Shown here: one piece after another, positions 50,601-62,600 of the stretch
How positions within the stretch are numbered: position 1 is the stretch's first letter
Layout: every line of letters begins with the position of its first letter
NCBI GenBank assembly: GCA_010645155.1
Contig: JAAGOF010000220.1
Location: forward strand, 1,066,145 to 1,130,144
Source: Tigriopus japonicus
Lineage: Eukaryota > Arthropoda > Copepoda > Harpacticoida > Harpacticidae
Length of the DNA stretch: 64,000 bases
Direction of reading: 5' to 3'
The notes under the pieces: generated by a model
Databases searched by the model: none
What the model was told of the DNA's origin: nothing
The model's input: the letters and a program-made list of their open reading frames with translations, nothing else
Translations under genes and position numbers: made by a program

Positions 50601-53600
50601 TACGTGCATGTTCTAGTCAATAAAGAAGTCAAACTACTTTAGTTTCGTCCATGACTTGACATGGCGCAGTCGTAGTGGAATTATCTACACTCTCGGTATT
50701 CAATCCCCACACTTTGAATACGACATCCCAATTGGATTATTCTGCCGCATCCGGTCCGTTTCCCACCTCTTTTAACGGCTGGCCCTTCCTCGCGGAGATT
50801 CCTCCATTGGACCCATTCATCCACGTTCCACATTCACATCTTGTGCGTTTGAGCCATGGATTCTACCAAGAAATCCCTCGCCACGAAAAGAGGAACTTTC
50901 ACCAGGCAAATCGAGTCCTGTGGCTTGTTCCTTTCAAATGTCGAATCATTGGATCCTTCCTCCCTGGAGATGGAAATGGCGGAGAAAATCGACAAGATGT
51001 TCGTCAAGGCGGAGACTTCTTTCAATGCCCTTGAAGATTTTTTGGATTCCTCCAGCGATGTTCTCGATGAGAAGACACTCACTAAGGAAATCGTCATGCT
51101 CGATGAATTCTCTGGGAATATGAGCAAATTGCAGGAGAGGATTTTGATCATTTCATCGAAAATCCGAACTCAAGTTGGAAGAACCATCCATCCGTCTTCA
51201 TCATCGCCTACATCCTCTTCCATTCCATCCTCCAAAATCAATATCGCCCTTAGACCAGATAAGNNNNNNNNNNNNNNNNNNNNNNNNNNNNNNNNNNNNN
51301 NNNNNNNNNNNNNNNNNNNNNNNNNNNNNNNNNNNNNNNNNNNNNNNNNNNNNNNNNNNNNNNNNNNNNNNNNNNNNNNNNNNNNNNNNNNNNNNNNNNN
51401 NNNNNNNNNNNNNNNNNNNNNNNNNNNNNNNNNNNNNNNNNNNNNNNNNNNNNNNNNNNNNNNNNNNNNNNNNNNNNNNNNNNNNNNNNNNNNNNNNNNN
51501 NNNNNNNNNNNNNNNNNNNNNNNNNNNNNNNNNNNNNNNNNNNNNNNNNNNNNNNNNNNNNNNNNNNNNNNNNNNNNNNNNNNNNNNNNNNNNNNNNNNN
51601 NNNNNNNNNNNNNNNNNNNNNNNNNNNNNNNNNNNNNNNNNNNNNNNNNNNNNNNNNNNNNNNNNNNNNNNNNNNNNNNNNNNNNNNNNNNNNNNNNNNN
51701 NNNNNNNNNNNNNNNNNNNNNNNNNNNNNNNNNNNNNNNNNNNNNNNNNNNNNNNNNNNNNNNNNNNNNNNNNNNNNNNNNNNNNNNNNNNNNNNNNNNN
51801 NNNNNNNNNNNNNNNNNNNNNNNNNNNNNNNNNNNNNNNNNNNNNNNNNNNNNNNNNNNNNNNNNNNNNNNNNNNNNNNNNNNNNNNNNNNNNNNNNNNN
51901 NNNNNNNNNNNNNNNNNNNNNNNNNNNNNNNNNNNNNNNNNNNNNNNNNNNNNNNNNNNNNNNNNNNNNNNNNNNNNNNNNNNNNNNNNNNNNNNNNNNN
52001 NNNNNNNNNNNNNNNACAAAACATCTCTACCATGGAAAATATCAAATTTTGACTTTAAAATCCATTGGGCAGAGACTTTAGCGCATTGAAATTTAAAAAA
52101 AGACTTTGTATTTAACTCTGCTTCTATGCTGCCTTCATTTTGCAAGGAATTGCAAAATTCTTGAAAGACCCAATGGAAAGAAAATGCGTTAAAAATAAGT
52201 ACAGCCGAATCTCAGTTAAGAAACTTTTCTGTCAACGGCAAAATGTTTCTTTTATTGAGATTTTTCTTATATCGAGACTCAAGAAAATTAGCTCTAGAAA
52301 CAATAAAAAATACAAGGAAATTACCAGAGGAGTTTACCTCACCTTTAAATAACCTTATAAGCTTAATTTTATTACAACAAAATCCGACAATGACTCAAAA
52401 ATTTAACTAAAAAATAGTTATAAAACACACAAATTTACATTGCAAGTGCATGCATTTATATCTCTATTACAAAGCTTAAGAACTTGTTTCATTCTCAATT
52501 TGACAGAAAAAGTGAAAGAAGAAAGTACAATTTTGTCATCATGATTTGGTAAATTATCTAACTTGTACAGGGACAAACAACTTTCTAAAAAATTTGAGCC
52601 TTCCACACTTTCATGCTGACTAAGTTTTTTTGCTATTTTTTTGGAATAACTCAACTACAAATCTTCTAATCTCAGTTTGATCTTAAATTTCTTCTAATTT
52701 GAGAGACTTTCTTGGGTTCATATGACACTTCATTGGATTCCTTATTTTCCACTAGGTTTTGCTTTGGCTAGTGATGGACCGAAAGCATTTTTGGCCGAAA
52801 TTTCGGTTTCGGTTTCGGTTATGCCTACCGAAACCGAAAGCAGACAGCACTATGTAAAATGGAGTTTGACAACAAAATCAAAAAAAAAAAAATGGTCCAA
52901 AAACCTCCGAAATTTAAGTTTTCCGATTTTTCACAATTTGCGACTACCCAACATCGAACACATGAGCATTCTAATTTTTAAGGCAGATTTTGCATTTGAA
53001 CAATTTTGTAATCAGCTGCTTTCGGTTTCGGTTTCGGTTAAGCCCTCTTTCGGCCGAAACTTTCGGTTTCGGTTATGAGCCCTTTCGGTCCATCACTAGC
53101 TTTGGCAGACACACAATTTTTTCACTCTCAAGCATTGCAAATTTGTTGGCAAAATGGGCTTACATTTTTTTTTATAATTGTCGACAATTTTTTTTAACTT
53201 AACATCATTAAGATAGTTATTGTTGAATGGCATAAAGGACAATTTTTAGCGATTTTAGGGTTCAAAATGCAATTTATCGTTCTTTTGACTGAAACTTTAA
53301 CAGGGCAAGTTTTTTTTTCGGCCCCTGTTTAAACTCCACACTACTTGAAATTCACTTTTTTCATATCAGGTAAATACCTTAGACACATTTCCATCAGACT
53401 TGATGATTTTCAATGACCAAGCTGCCCTATCAAATGAGCGAAATAGTTTAGATATGTTTCTTAGAAGAAAAGGTTCCTTTAATCATGAACTTCGGCTTCC
53501 CGCATGATGAATGACGTCACAGACGGTCCGTTCCGGGTCGGGAATTCATAGATTTGAATCCCAATCTCTACCTTTTAGTATTTCTACTTTTAGACATGCT

Positions 53601-56600
53601 TCCTTTTGTTTTGTTTTGTTTTGTGCTGTGACCAATTTTAGCAAGAGAAATAGGCCAAAACTTTGAGAATGTTTCCGAGATTGAGGAAAAATGAAAAATT
53701 TCTTATATCGAGAATTCTTATGTAGTAAAATTTTGGTCAGCACGGAAAAGTTTCTTCTATCGCGAAAATTTCTTAAACTGAGATTTCTTATACCGAGATT
53801 CAACTGCATAAACCATTTTAATTTATCATTTTGAGAAGTTAATCCAAATTGAACTCAATAAATGCCAGAAGAACCGACATAAGTAAACAAAATGCTAATT
53901 TTCAAGCTCCAATGTAGTGAGACCTTACTCTTATTTATGCTATATTTGCGGGTCTATTTTGTACCAAATTTTATTTATCTCCCATTCAGTTTAAAAAAAA
54001 TCACTATTTTCACTATGCACTCGCACGCAACATTGAAGCCTAAATTAGACTCTAATCCTTTGAAGTATAGGCTAATGACTCCTCAAAAATGCATGGCTAA
54101 TGTCAAATTGTATGTACTAGATTCCTAATTGCCCCTTTCTTTTATAAGATAGATCAACTATGGAGCTAGACGTCAATGAAATGAGGGGCATTAACGAAAT
54201 TACGCTAATTCGTTCTTCTACTATGAAAAGTATGGATGAACTACAGTATGTACAGGGTATGTCAGGTAAATCTGGACGACCTTTTGAAGGCTATAGCTCC
54301 TAAACGTGTCAGAGAATCGTCACCAAATTCTCAGGGGGTGTTGACTAGACTAATACACATTTTTTTAATTGTATTTGTCCTCCGCTAGCATCAATCGTTC
54401 TTTCGATACGGCTCCTGAATGCCTTGACAGCCATTGCGACCTGTGGGACGTGCTGAAGAATGTGGTGGTGCCGTGGATGTCTAGGATGGCAAGGGGCAGA
54501 CCATTCACGTTCCTACAAGACCCTGCCTGCCCCTGCCCACAAGGCCAAGTCTGTTCAGTCCTGGCTGCTTGAGGTTGTGCCCCATTTTTGGTCTCCCCAG
54601 ATTTAGCCCTCCAACAACCCGGACATGAACCCATGTGACTTCTACCTTTGGGGAGGATCGAGGAGGAAGCCTGTGCAACAAATCACAACAGCCTGGAGTC
54701 CCTGGAAACCTCAACCGCGCGGAGGTCGCAATGGCTGTCAAGGCATTCAGGAGCTGTATCGAAAGAACGATTGATGCTAGCGGAGGACAAATACAATTAA
54801 AAAAATGTGTATTAGTCTAGTCAACACCCCCTGAGAATTTGGTGACGATTCTCTGACACGTTTAGGAGCTATAGCCTTCAAAAGGTCGTCCAGATTTACC
54901 TGACATACCCTGTACAGTACTAATGTAACACAAGTGAAAGCTAAGGGAACATGAAAGCATAAAAATTGCATCCAAACATCTAGAGCATTAATTTGAAAGA
55001 AACGTACACCGGATTAGCTTGCCCTTTAAAATGTTATATGCTGCCATTGTAAGTAGTCGCTACCATTGGAAATGAATGACCTTTTCATTCCTTCTTTTGA
55101 CATGATGAGAGATCCTATTAACGGATAATTTTCCTGAGCTTTCGCTCTTCGTGTTTTTAAGCATGGTATTGGTTTAATCAATCGGGAAAGTGGGTCTAGA
55201 CGGGTTCAGCTTTTGATTTTGGAACCCCCGAAGACTAGAGATGGATCAAAGCGTTGGTATTTCAAATCTTGAATTTTTATTGAATTTTGCCAATGATACA
55301 GTTTTCTCTTGGCTTCAGCCCAGTTCGTTAAAGCAAAAATGTTAGTCACTTCTGAATTTGGCATTATTGACTAATGGGAGGGATTACAGTACTATATTAC
55401 AGACCAGATGGCGTTAGCAGTCTAGGCTTGCCAAAAATTGTCTGAGTTTAAGGGTCAGATTTTTGAAAAATGTTGCATCTAAGACTAATCGCATGGCATA
55501 TGGGTTATGTATGTTGAAAAGTTTCGCAAAGTAATTCAAAATACAAAAAGAGAAAATGGAATGAAAACTTTCAATCGAACATTTCTTTCGTTTTCAGGTT
55601 AGGTTGCCCCAAGAACAGGTCTCCTCTGGCCATCATTTTATTCAAAATCAGGCATTTCTGATTCAAAAGTTCGCAAGGACAACATTTCCGAAATCTTAGA
55701 TAATAGCAATGAAACATAAATTTCTATCAAAAATTTGTAAAAATTGCTATTCCAGTTTCAAGTTATGCAGATCAGAAAGAAATTTTTGCAATAACCACGC
55801 TTAAACCTTCATTTTATCTATTTTCACGCTCATCTCATCAGAAACACATGTCTTCCGAACTTTTTCCCACCAAAATAAGCGTGGCGAAATTTAATGAAAA
55901 GCTGAAAAAGACTGAATCAAATAATGAAACAAAAAGACATATCATCCATACTGATGTAAGGTTAAGTGAAGGATATACCATGGCAGTACATGTCTTTGTG
56001 TAAAACGTTAAACTTTTAGACGTACTATAAGGCGATGATGATAAAAGCATTTTTGTTATCTGCGGGTTTGGTTACTTTTTCATAGTATATCAAATCTGAC
56101 ATCACAAGTAATCCCTCCCATTCAAATTAAACAGAATAACAAAAAAAAAAATACGCCATTTATAGTTAGGTCTAGGATATAAGCTTCTGGTTGCCAGAAT
56201 CTAACACATTTGCATGAAGCTTCACTTTTTAATGTTAAAGTTTTCAAGCATGGAATAACAAAGACCAATTCGTTTCGAAAAAGTGCATTTCCTTGCAAAA
56301 TGACGAAGAATTCATTCATTCATACTTATCGGACTCAAACGAGGAAAAGCTTACAAAACTTGCAAAAAGATGAGAAAGAAGTGAATGTCTCAAATCAAGT
56401 GTTCAAGATTGTAAAAGGGCTTGACCACTTTTTCAAACTTTATCATCCAACTTTGTGCACTTCAAGTGTATTAAGGGTTGTGTCTAAAATCTCTTTCAGA
56501 GATTTGACTGCTTCTGCAATCTTTCAAGCACGTTGACTTTTCAAACTCAATTTGGCTCCGGACCCGAATTACATCTTCTGTTCTCAATTGGAACATGTCA

Positions 56601-59600
56601 GGGTGCTCATTATTTTTTATGTTTGGGAGTGCGAAATGACAAATAAGGCATGGTAACGTATTCTTAGCGGCTCGTATAGATATTAATGTTTCAGTAGTAC
56701 GCATTATTGTATTGTATCTTCCTCTCACCACAATGATCCATAATAAAAAGCTGTATTTGTAACATGGATAACGAGGTACAAGGAACATCCCAGACACTTA
56801 ATACATCGGATTGAAAAGGCAAGATTAAAGCGTTTGACTGTGAATGCACATGATGAAAAGCCTTCAAAAATTACGGTACCCCATTTTGAGGTGAAGAGAC
56901 AATGCACCATATATAATCGAGATATGTTAGTCACGGGTCAGATGTTGACGCAATGTCACTTAAAACATGCTTCAAAACATTCTTTTCACTTATTCCTAGG
57001 GTAGTTTCATGGTTGTCTGGTCCTGAAATATGGGCAAAATCTATTGAGCCCTTGTTCAAATGTGGGTTAACAAAAGCCCGATTGTGTTCTTCAAGAATTG
57101 TGTTCGAAAATAGGCATTGAAAATTGAACGGTAAAATAGAACTCTCCAATATTTTGGACAACTGCGGTTGCCTAACAATTAGCTTAAAGAAAATTTTGAT
57201 CAAATTGTTTTTATTGACAGCATATATATTTCAATTTTTGGCCAGTGACTTCATTAACAGAATTCAATATTTTATACGGTAGTCTCTTCACCTCAAAAAT
57301 AATCTCAAATGTGTTTGCATCTTAAAAATAACTTTTCCACCTCAATAAAACGCTATCCCCGGGAAAATGTGTGATTCAGATTGGAGCCACTATAATCAAA
57401 ACAGTACGCACATGAGATAGAATGATAAACGTTTTCCACAAATAGTTGGAGAGAAAACAGGAAAAAAAAACTGTGTGTGTACCTAGTTTCAAGATTGTCA
57501 AAAACGTCACTAATTTCTTCAAGTCTTGCGTTTTTTAAGCTTTATCATTTTCGTCCTTACACTAAATGGAAGACAGTGTCAAAATAAATCTAATGCGCCA
57601 ACTCTTCTATAGTAGTGGCTCTAATTCGGATAAGAAATGAGTCTTCCAGATTAACCTTGCCAAGAAATGTCAGCTTTTATGCCCTGATTAGCGCCTCTTG
57701 TGGTCAAATTGAAACATAGTTGCTAGTTATTGTAGTGAGTATCAATGCCACCCTTTCGTAAAATTTCAAGATTTTTCCTTCGTGTATTTATTTCTATGTA
57801 AATCATGTCATGTCAAATGTTGTCATCAAAATCAAATATTTTGGAGATATTTCATTACGAAGTTGTGTAACGTTTTCCCAAAGAATGGCATTGCAAATCT
57901 TACTGCAGATAATTTATTAATCACTAGATAGCGTGCAAGCTTTAGTCAGGCTGATTTGGCGAAAAGAATGCGTTGAAATTATGAGGAAAATGTCGCCCTC
58001 ACAACTGTTGAGCGGACAGTTACAGTGTGATCAAACATGCGAATCAACTTTTTTAAACTCGTTCTTGAAGCCACAAGTTATTTTTTGTCCATATGTGTTT
58101 TGGATTAAGCCTACATACCGCAAAAGCTTAAGTTTGTGTTCATCCTACCATTGACTTATTCCATGTGTTAACAGAAATGTTCCTAGTTGTAGAATTCTAA
58201 TCCAAAGCATGGTCACATTGTGATGTCTTTAGTGCTTTTAAGAAAGTGACCACTTGCAATAACAAAAAATGACCCAAAAACATTACTCAATTCCACATTT
58301 GATTCATTAGTTCAAGGAAATCGTAAGACATGGAAGCCTCTGCTAAAGCGTTCAGCTGTGGATTTTTTATAAATCGAATTCCATTCAAGTAAATGATTTT
58401 ATTTTGATAAGATTGATACGACAGGCGTTTAAGGATGTTGTTTGCTGAATTTCAGCATCATACGTTCCTCCATTCACAAGAAACAATGTTTCGAAATTTG
58501 CTACAGTCGCAATACATACGCGTGGAAACGAGAGAAAAATTGACCCTACAATCGTCCTTTTGGACGATTTTTGTAGGTGCAAATGTTCGATCGGAAGAGC
58601 GCGCTATGCTCTATGCTTCAAATTACTCTAAATGTAACAAGTTTCAGTCAATCAAGTTGAAATTAAGCATGTGAGCTTTACATTATCAGCCGGACAACTG
58701 GTTTAACTACAGGGATGAACAGATAAATTGGCCGCATGTTCAAACTTGTGTAGATTCGAATCGAGTGGTTCAAATTGAATGTTTTTCTCGGAAAAATACG
58801 AGTTTGAGTGTTAAGAAAAAGATTTGTTTCGAAAGTTTTTCTCTAGTTTCAAAAACAAAAATGGAGCAAGAAAGAAGGACAGCCATCATCCAGCTTGCTC
58901 ACGCGGGACATAGTGCCCCTGCTATCTCCAAGCTCTTGAAGTACCCCCCTAGGACCGTCAGGAGGATTATCAAGGCATGGAAGGACGAGGGGAAGTCTCA
59001 TAGGAAGCCCCACAAGCAAAGAAGTGACAAAAAACGGAGCCCCAGGTTCTTGGCTGGCCTGAAAAAGTCCATCAAGGCCAACCCCGGGACCCCAATGACC
59101 ATCCTGGCCAAGAAGCGTGGAGTTTCAAGGATGACAGTCTCTAGGGCTGTGAAGATTGACCTGAATATGACCTCTTACAAGCTCTACAAGAGGCAGATCC
59201 TCACTGAGAAGATGAAGGAGTCCAGGATCATCAAGGGGAAGAGGATGCTCTCAAACTTGAAGTCAAATGGTGGAAGGATAATCTTTTTCTCTGATGAGAA
59301 AATGTGGACTGTGGATAGGAAATTCAATGCCCAAAATGACAGGTGGATTGTCCCTGAGAAGGCTGACGTCCCCCCGGTGTTCACCACCAAGCACCCAGCC
59401 AACATCATGACCCTGGGCGTCATTGGCAGCAACGGCGCCATCATGCCCCCTCATTTTTTTGAAAGGCGCCAGAAAGTCAACACAGAGGTGTATTGTGAGG
59501 CTTTGAAGACCATCGTCATTCCTTGGATGAAAGAGGCGGCCAATGGAGTGCCATTTGTGTTCCAGCAGGACTCAGCGCCGGCACACAAGGCCAAGAAGAC

Positions 59601-62600
59601 GTTGTCCTTGTTGAGGGAGGAGGGGGTGGATTTTTGGGGCCCTGAGACTTGGCCCCCCAACAGTCCTGACTTAAATCCTTTAGATTATTTTTGGTAGGGA
59701 ATGTTGGAGGGGGAAGTCTGTTCTGTCAGCCACAACACTGTTGCCGCCCTGAAGAGCTCCATCAGCAGGATATGGGCCAAAGCCAACCCCGCGGACGTCA
59801 AAAATGCCTGCCGCAAGTTCAGGCCCCGTGTGGAGGCCATGTTGTCCGCAGAGGGAGGACATATAGAATAAAAAATCACGTAAAATATCTATAATTCCTA
59901 AAAATGCCAATAAATCTTCCAAACCATCTCATGTTTTTGTTCATGGTGAAGTTGAAGGTGCGGCCAATTTACCTGTTCAACCCTGTAGATTTTTCTCTGT
60001 CTAACACAGAATTCCAAAGACGGATTTTGCCAGTAGCCGAGGCATCCAGGTATTTAGTGATCCTGGATCAGTTGCATGGTTGACATTTGCCAGGTCACGC
60101 ATTTCAAATCTTCCCACACTTTTGTCTGCTCAACAGTTGGCGAACGGAGACACATTAGGCTTACACTCCCTCTAATATTAATAGAACTCAATGATTACAA
60201 ATAGCAATCTCGCAACTACGTTTCAATTTGCCCACAAGAGGCGGTGATCAGGGCGTATCAGCTGACAATATTTGCAGAGTTCATTTTCTTGTTTTCCCCT
60301 TCCTTTCTTTTAAGGTCGCAGGGTCACTTTCTGCCATCCGATAACAAAACACTTTGGATGCCAGGGTGCCCAATTTTCTAGTACTAATTGTACTTGAAAG
60401 TGCTTAAACTAATCTAATAATTCCAGTGCTTAAAGGGTTTGTATGAAAGAAGACTTTTAATTTCCATTATTACTTAAGATACGATTGTCAAAAGAACAAG
60501 GCGGGCCTTGACTGCTCTTTCTTACCTCCTTTTTCCGTCGTCCAATTTTGCCATTGTTCCGCAAAGATCCAGTGGCAAAATCGTCTTCCTCCTCTTCTTC
60601 TGAAAGTGGGTCCACTTTTCGTTCCCTTTGACGTTGTCGCCTCTTGGATGGTCCACCTTTGATGGCAAACCCATTTGAAGTGGGACAACTCACTGTTCCC
60701 ATCAGGGAGGATGGGGGCGTGTCTCGATCTGAGTCACTGTGTGGCACTTGACTGACACTACTTCGATAATCACTGAAAACGGGAAAAAAGATCACATTAG
60801 AGATCGGAACGATGCGTGATTTTTGTTATTTTCTCGGTTTATTCATCTTTTGACTGTTTTGACCTAAATCAGAAGGTTTTTTTGTTTACACATGTTTTTT
60901 TCGCATTTGTGAAGCGTTAGCACATACTAAAAAAGTTCCACAAATATTCAAATGCACTTGTTAAGCTGTTAAGCTGAAAAATTCAGTTTGGAAAACGTGT
61001 TTCCGGGAATATGCTGGGGTTATGGAACCGTCTAATCATCCTGAGTCCAAAGATAATAAATTAGCCAATAGATGCCCGCATTTGGATATTAGTGGAACTC
61101 AGGCATGCAACAACTGACTCTCAGCCAAGCCATCGGAAGCTTCATAAACCCTTTGAAAAAATAAATGACGCAGTAAATGAGTGGCCCCAATGTGAGCATT
61201 GCGGCGATTGCAGCCTTAAAACGACTTACATTTACTTGAAAAAGGGAATTATTACGTTTAGTGATCTTTCATTGGTTTGGCAAGGAAAAAACGTGAAAGC
61301 GATAAAAAAATTGTAATTGTCATGTTCTTGTGATTGAAATCAATTACATTCTCTTACGGTGTAATTGTAATTACAATCCATTACATTTTTAGGAGATAAT
61401 TGTGAGCAATGACATTTCCTTCAAGTAACTCTGTTAATACTAAACCATATGACATATATTCCTGACCTTGATTCATAAGCAAGAAAGAGTGTTTCAAACG
61501 ACTTCAACAAGGGATAAACGTGAATCTTGGAAGACATGCCAGTAACATCTACGCAACTTTGATTAATCTTGTAAAGACTCAAGGTTATGCTTGGTTGGTT
61601 GGAGCCTCCAAATGAAAGGAGAGCAAGAGGAGTGATTTGTCTCACCAATCTGACTGATCCTAATCTGGCTTGGATGGCATTCTTGGAAAAGTTCTTCAAT
61701 GGAACCTCCTCGTCTTAATCTGCCTTGGATGGTATTCTTAGAACAGTCCTCCAAGGGGAGCTTCACTTATTGATATCTTGGTATTTCCAGGGTTCACTCA
61801 GCAGTCTCATTTTGTCGCACCCAAAGCCAAAAATGGGTACCTCTTCCATTATGATTGGTTTATCTTATGAGTTAATAATTTGGACTAAAAAGGCCTTAAC
61901 CTAACCGGTACGAGAAATCACAGTAGATATTTTGCAATTGTTGAGCGACATTTAAGTAACTTACAACGATATTGCCTCAACAGAGCATTTTAATCGAAGC
62001 TCAAAAATCCGCCAATAGATGGCACTAAAAGGCAAGGCAAGCAAGGAGAAAATTCTTGCGAGCTTCGAGGGTGGATGCCATCTACCAGAGGATCTGCAAG
62101 CTTGGATTGAATTGCTCCATGTTTCCATTTTTCACAAATATTGTCGAACTTTAATCTTGTTTCGTAAAAACACTGGCAGATTTTATATTGCTTAGCTTAG
62201 TTTCTTTCTTATCTTGAGATGAAGAAACCCCTTTTTCTTGTGCCATGCATTCTTTTTGTTTTCGTCATCGTTTTATGGTCTTGGCCCATAAATTGATCGA
62301 TCTATGATTGATCCTTGCGGTTTGAGCACGGAGCACATGGGCTATCCCGGAAATCCACAAATGTACCTTTGTGATTCTTGTCTTTTACGATGTGGCTAAC
62401 ATTTATTTTCTGTTTCCAGGGCCACACGTTCTTGTGAAAACACAGACAGACAGAAGTTGGCTTGGAACAATTACATTATCTTCCTCCAACATATCCCGCC
62501 TGGTTTTAATGTCAGCTCTGGAAAAACTTTGTGGTCCGACGAGATCTTGTTCCATTGAAGTGGCATTCTCCGTTTGGGAACACAATATATATTACAAGAG

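Larger units (their letters stand above)
57919..60191. repeat. Dispersed repeat, copy 3 of 3, split by an insertion
   Basis: The left part, 57919-58312, and the right part, 60063-60191, together match the copy at 3758-4282; the break falls after TTTGATTCAT. The 1.75 kb between them contains the mariner element at 58710-59985 plus some 470 bp of other sequence. Confidence 0.75.

Noticed and set aside
51170..52145. Long open frames of 291-398 codons on both strands across the gap
   Set aside because: They are open only because N codons carry no stops; just the Gag-like part before 51264 is sequence.
43719..60800. MADD 5' exons at 50154, 60526 and 63138 as separate genes
   Set aside because: Phases and the order of uDENN motifs join them to the downstream MADD exons across 6.2- and 10.2-kb introns.
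61421..61766. Minus-strand frames with a repeated 19-residue unit
   Set aside because: Explained by a two-unit 57-bp DNA repeat; no LRR or other repeat-protein consensus.
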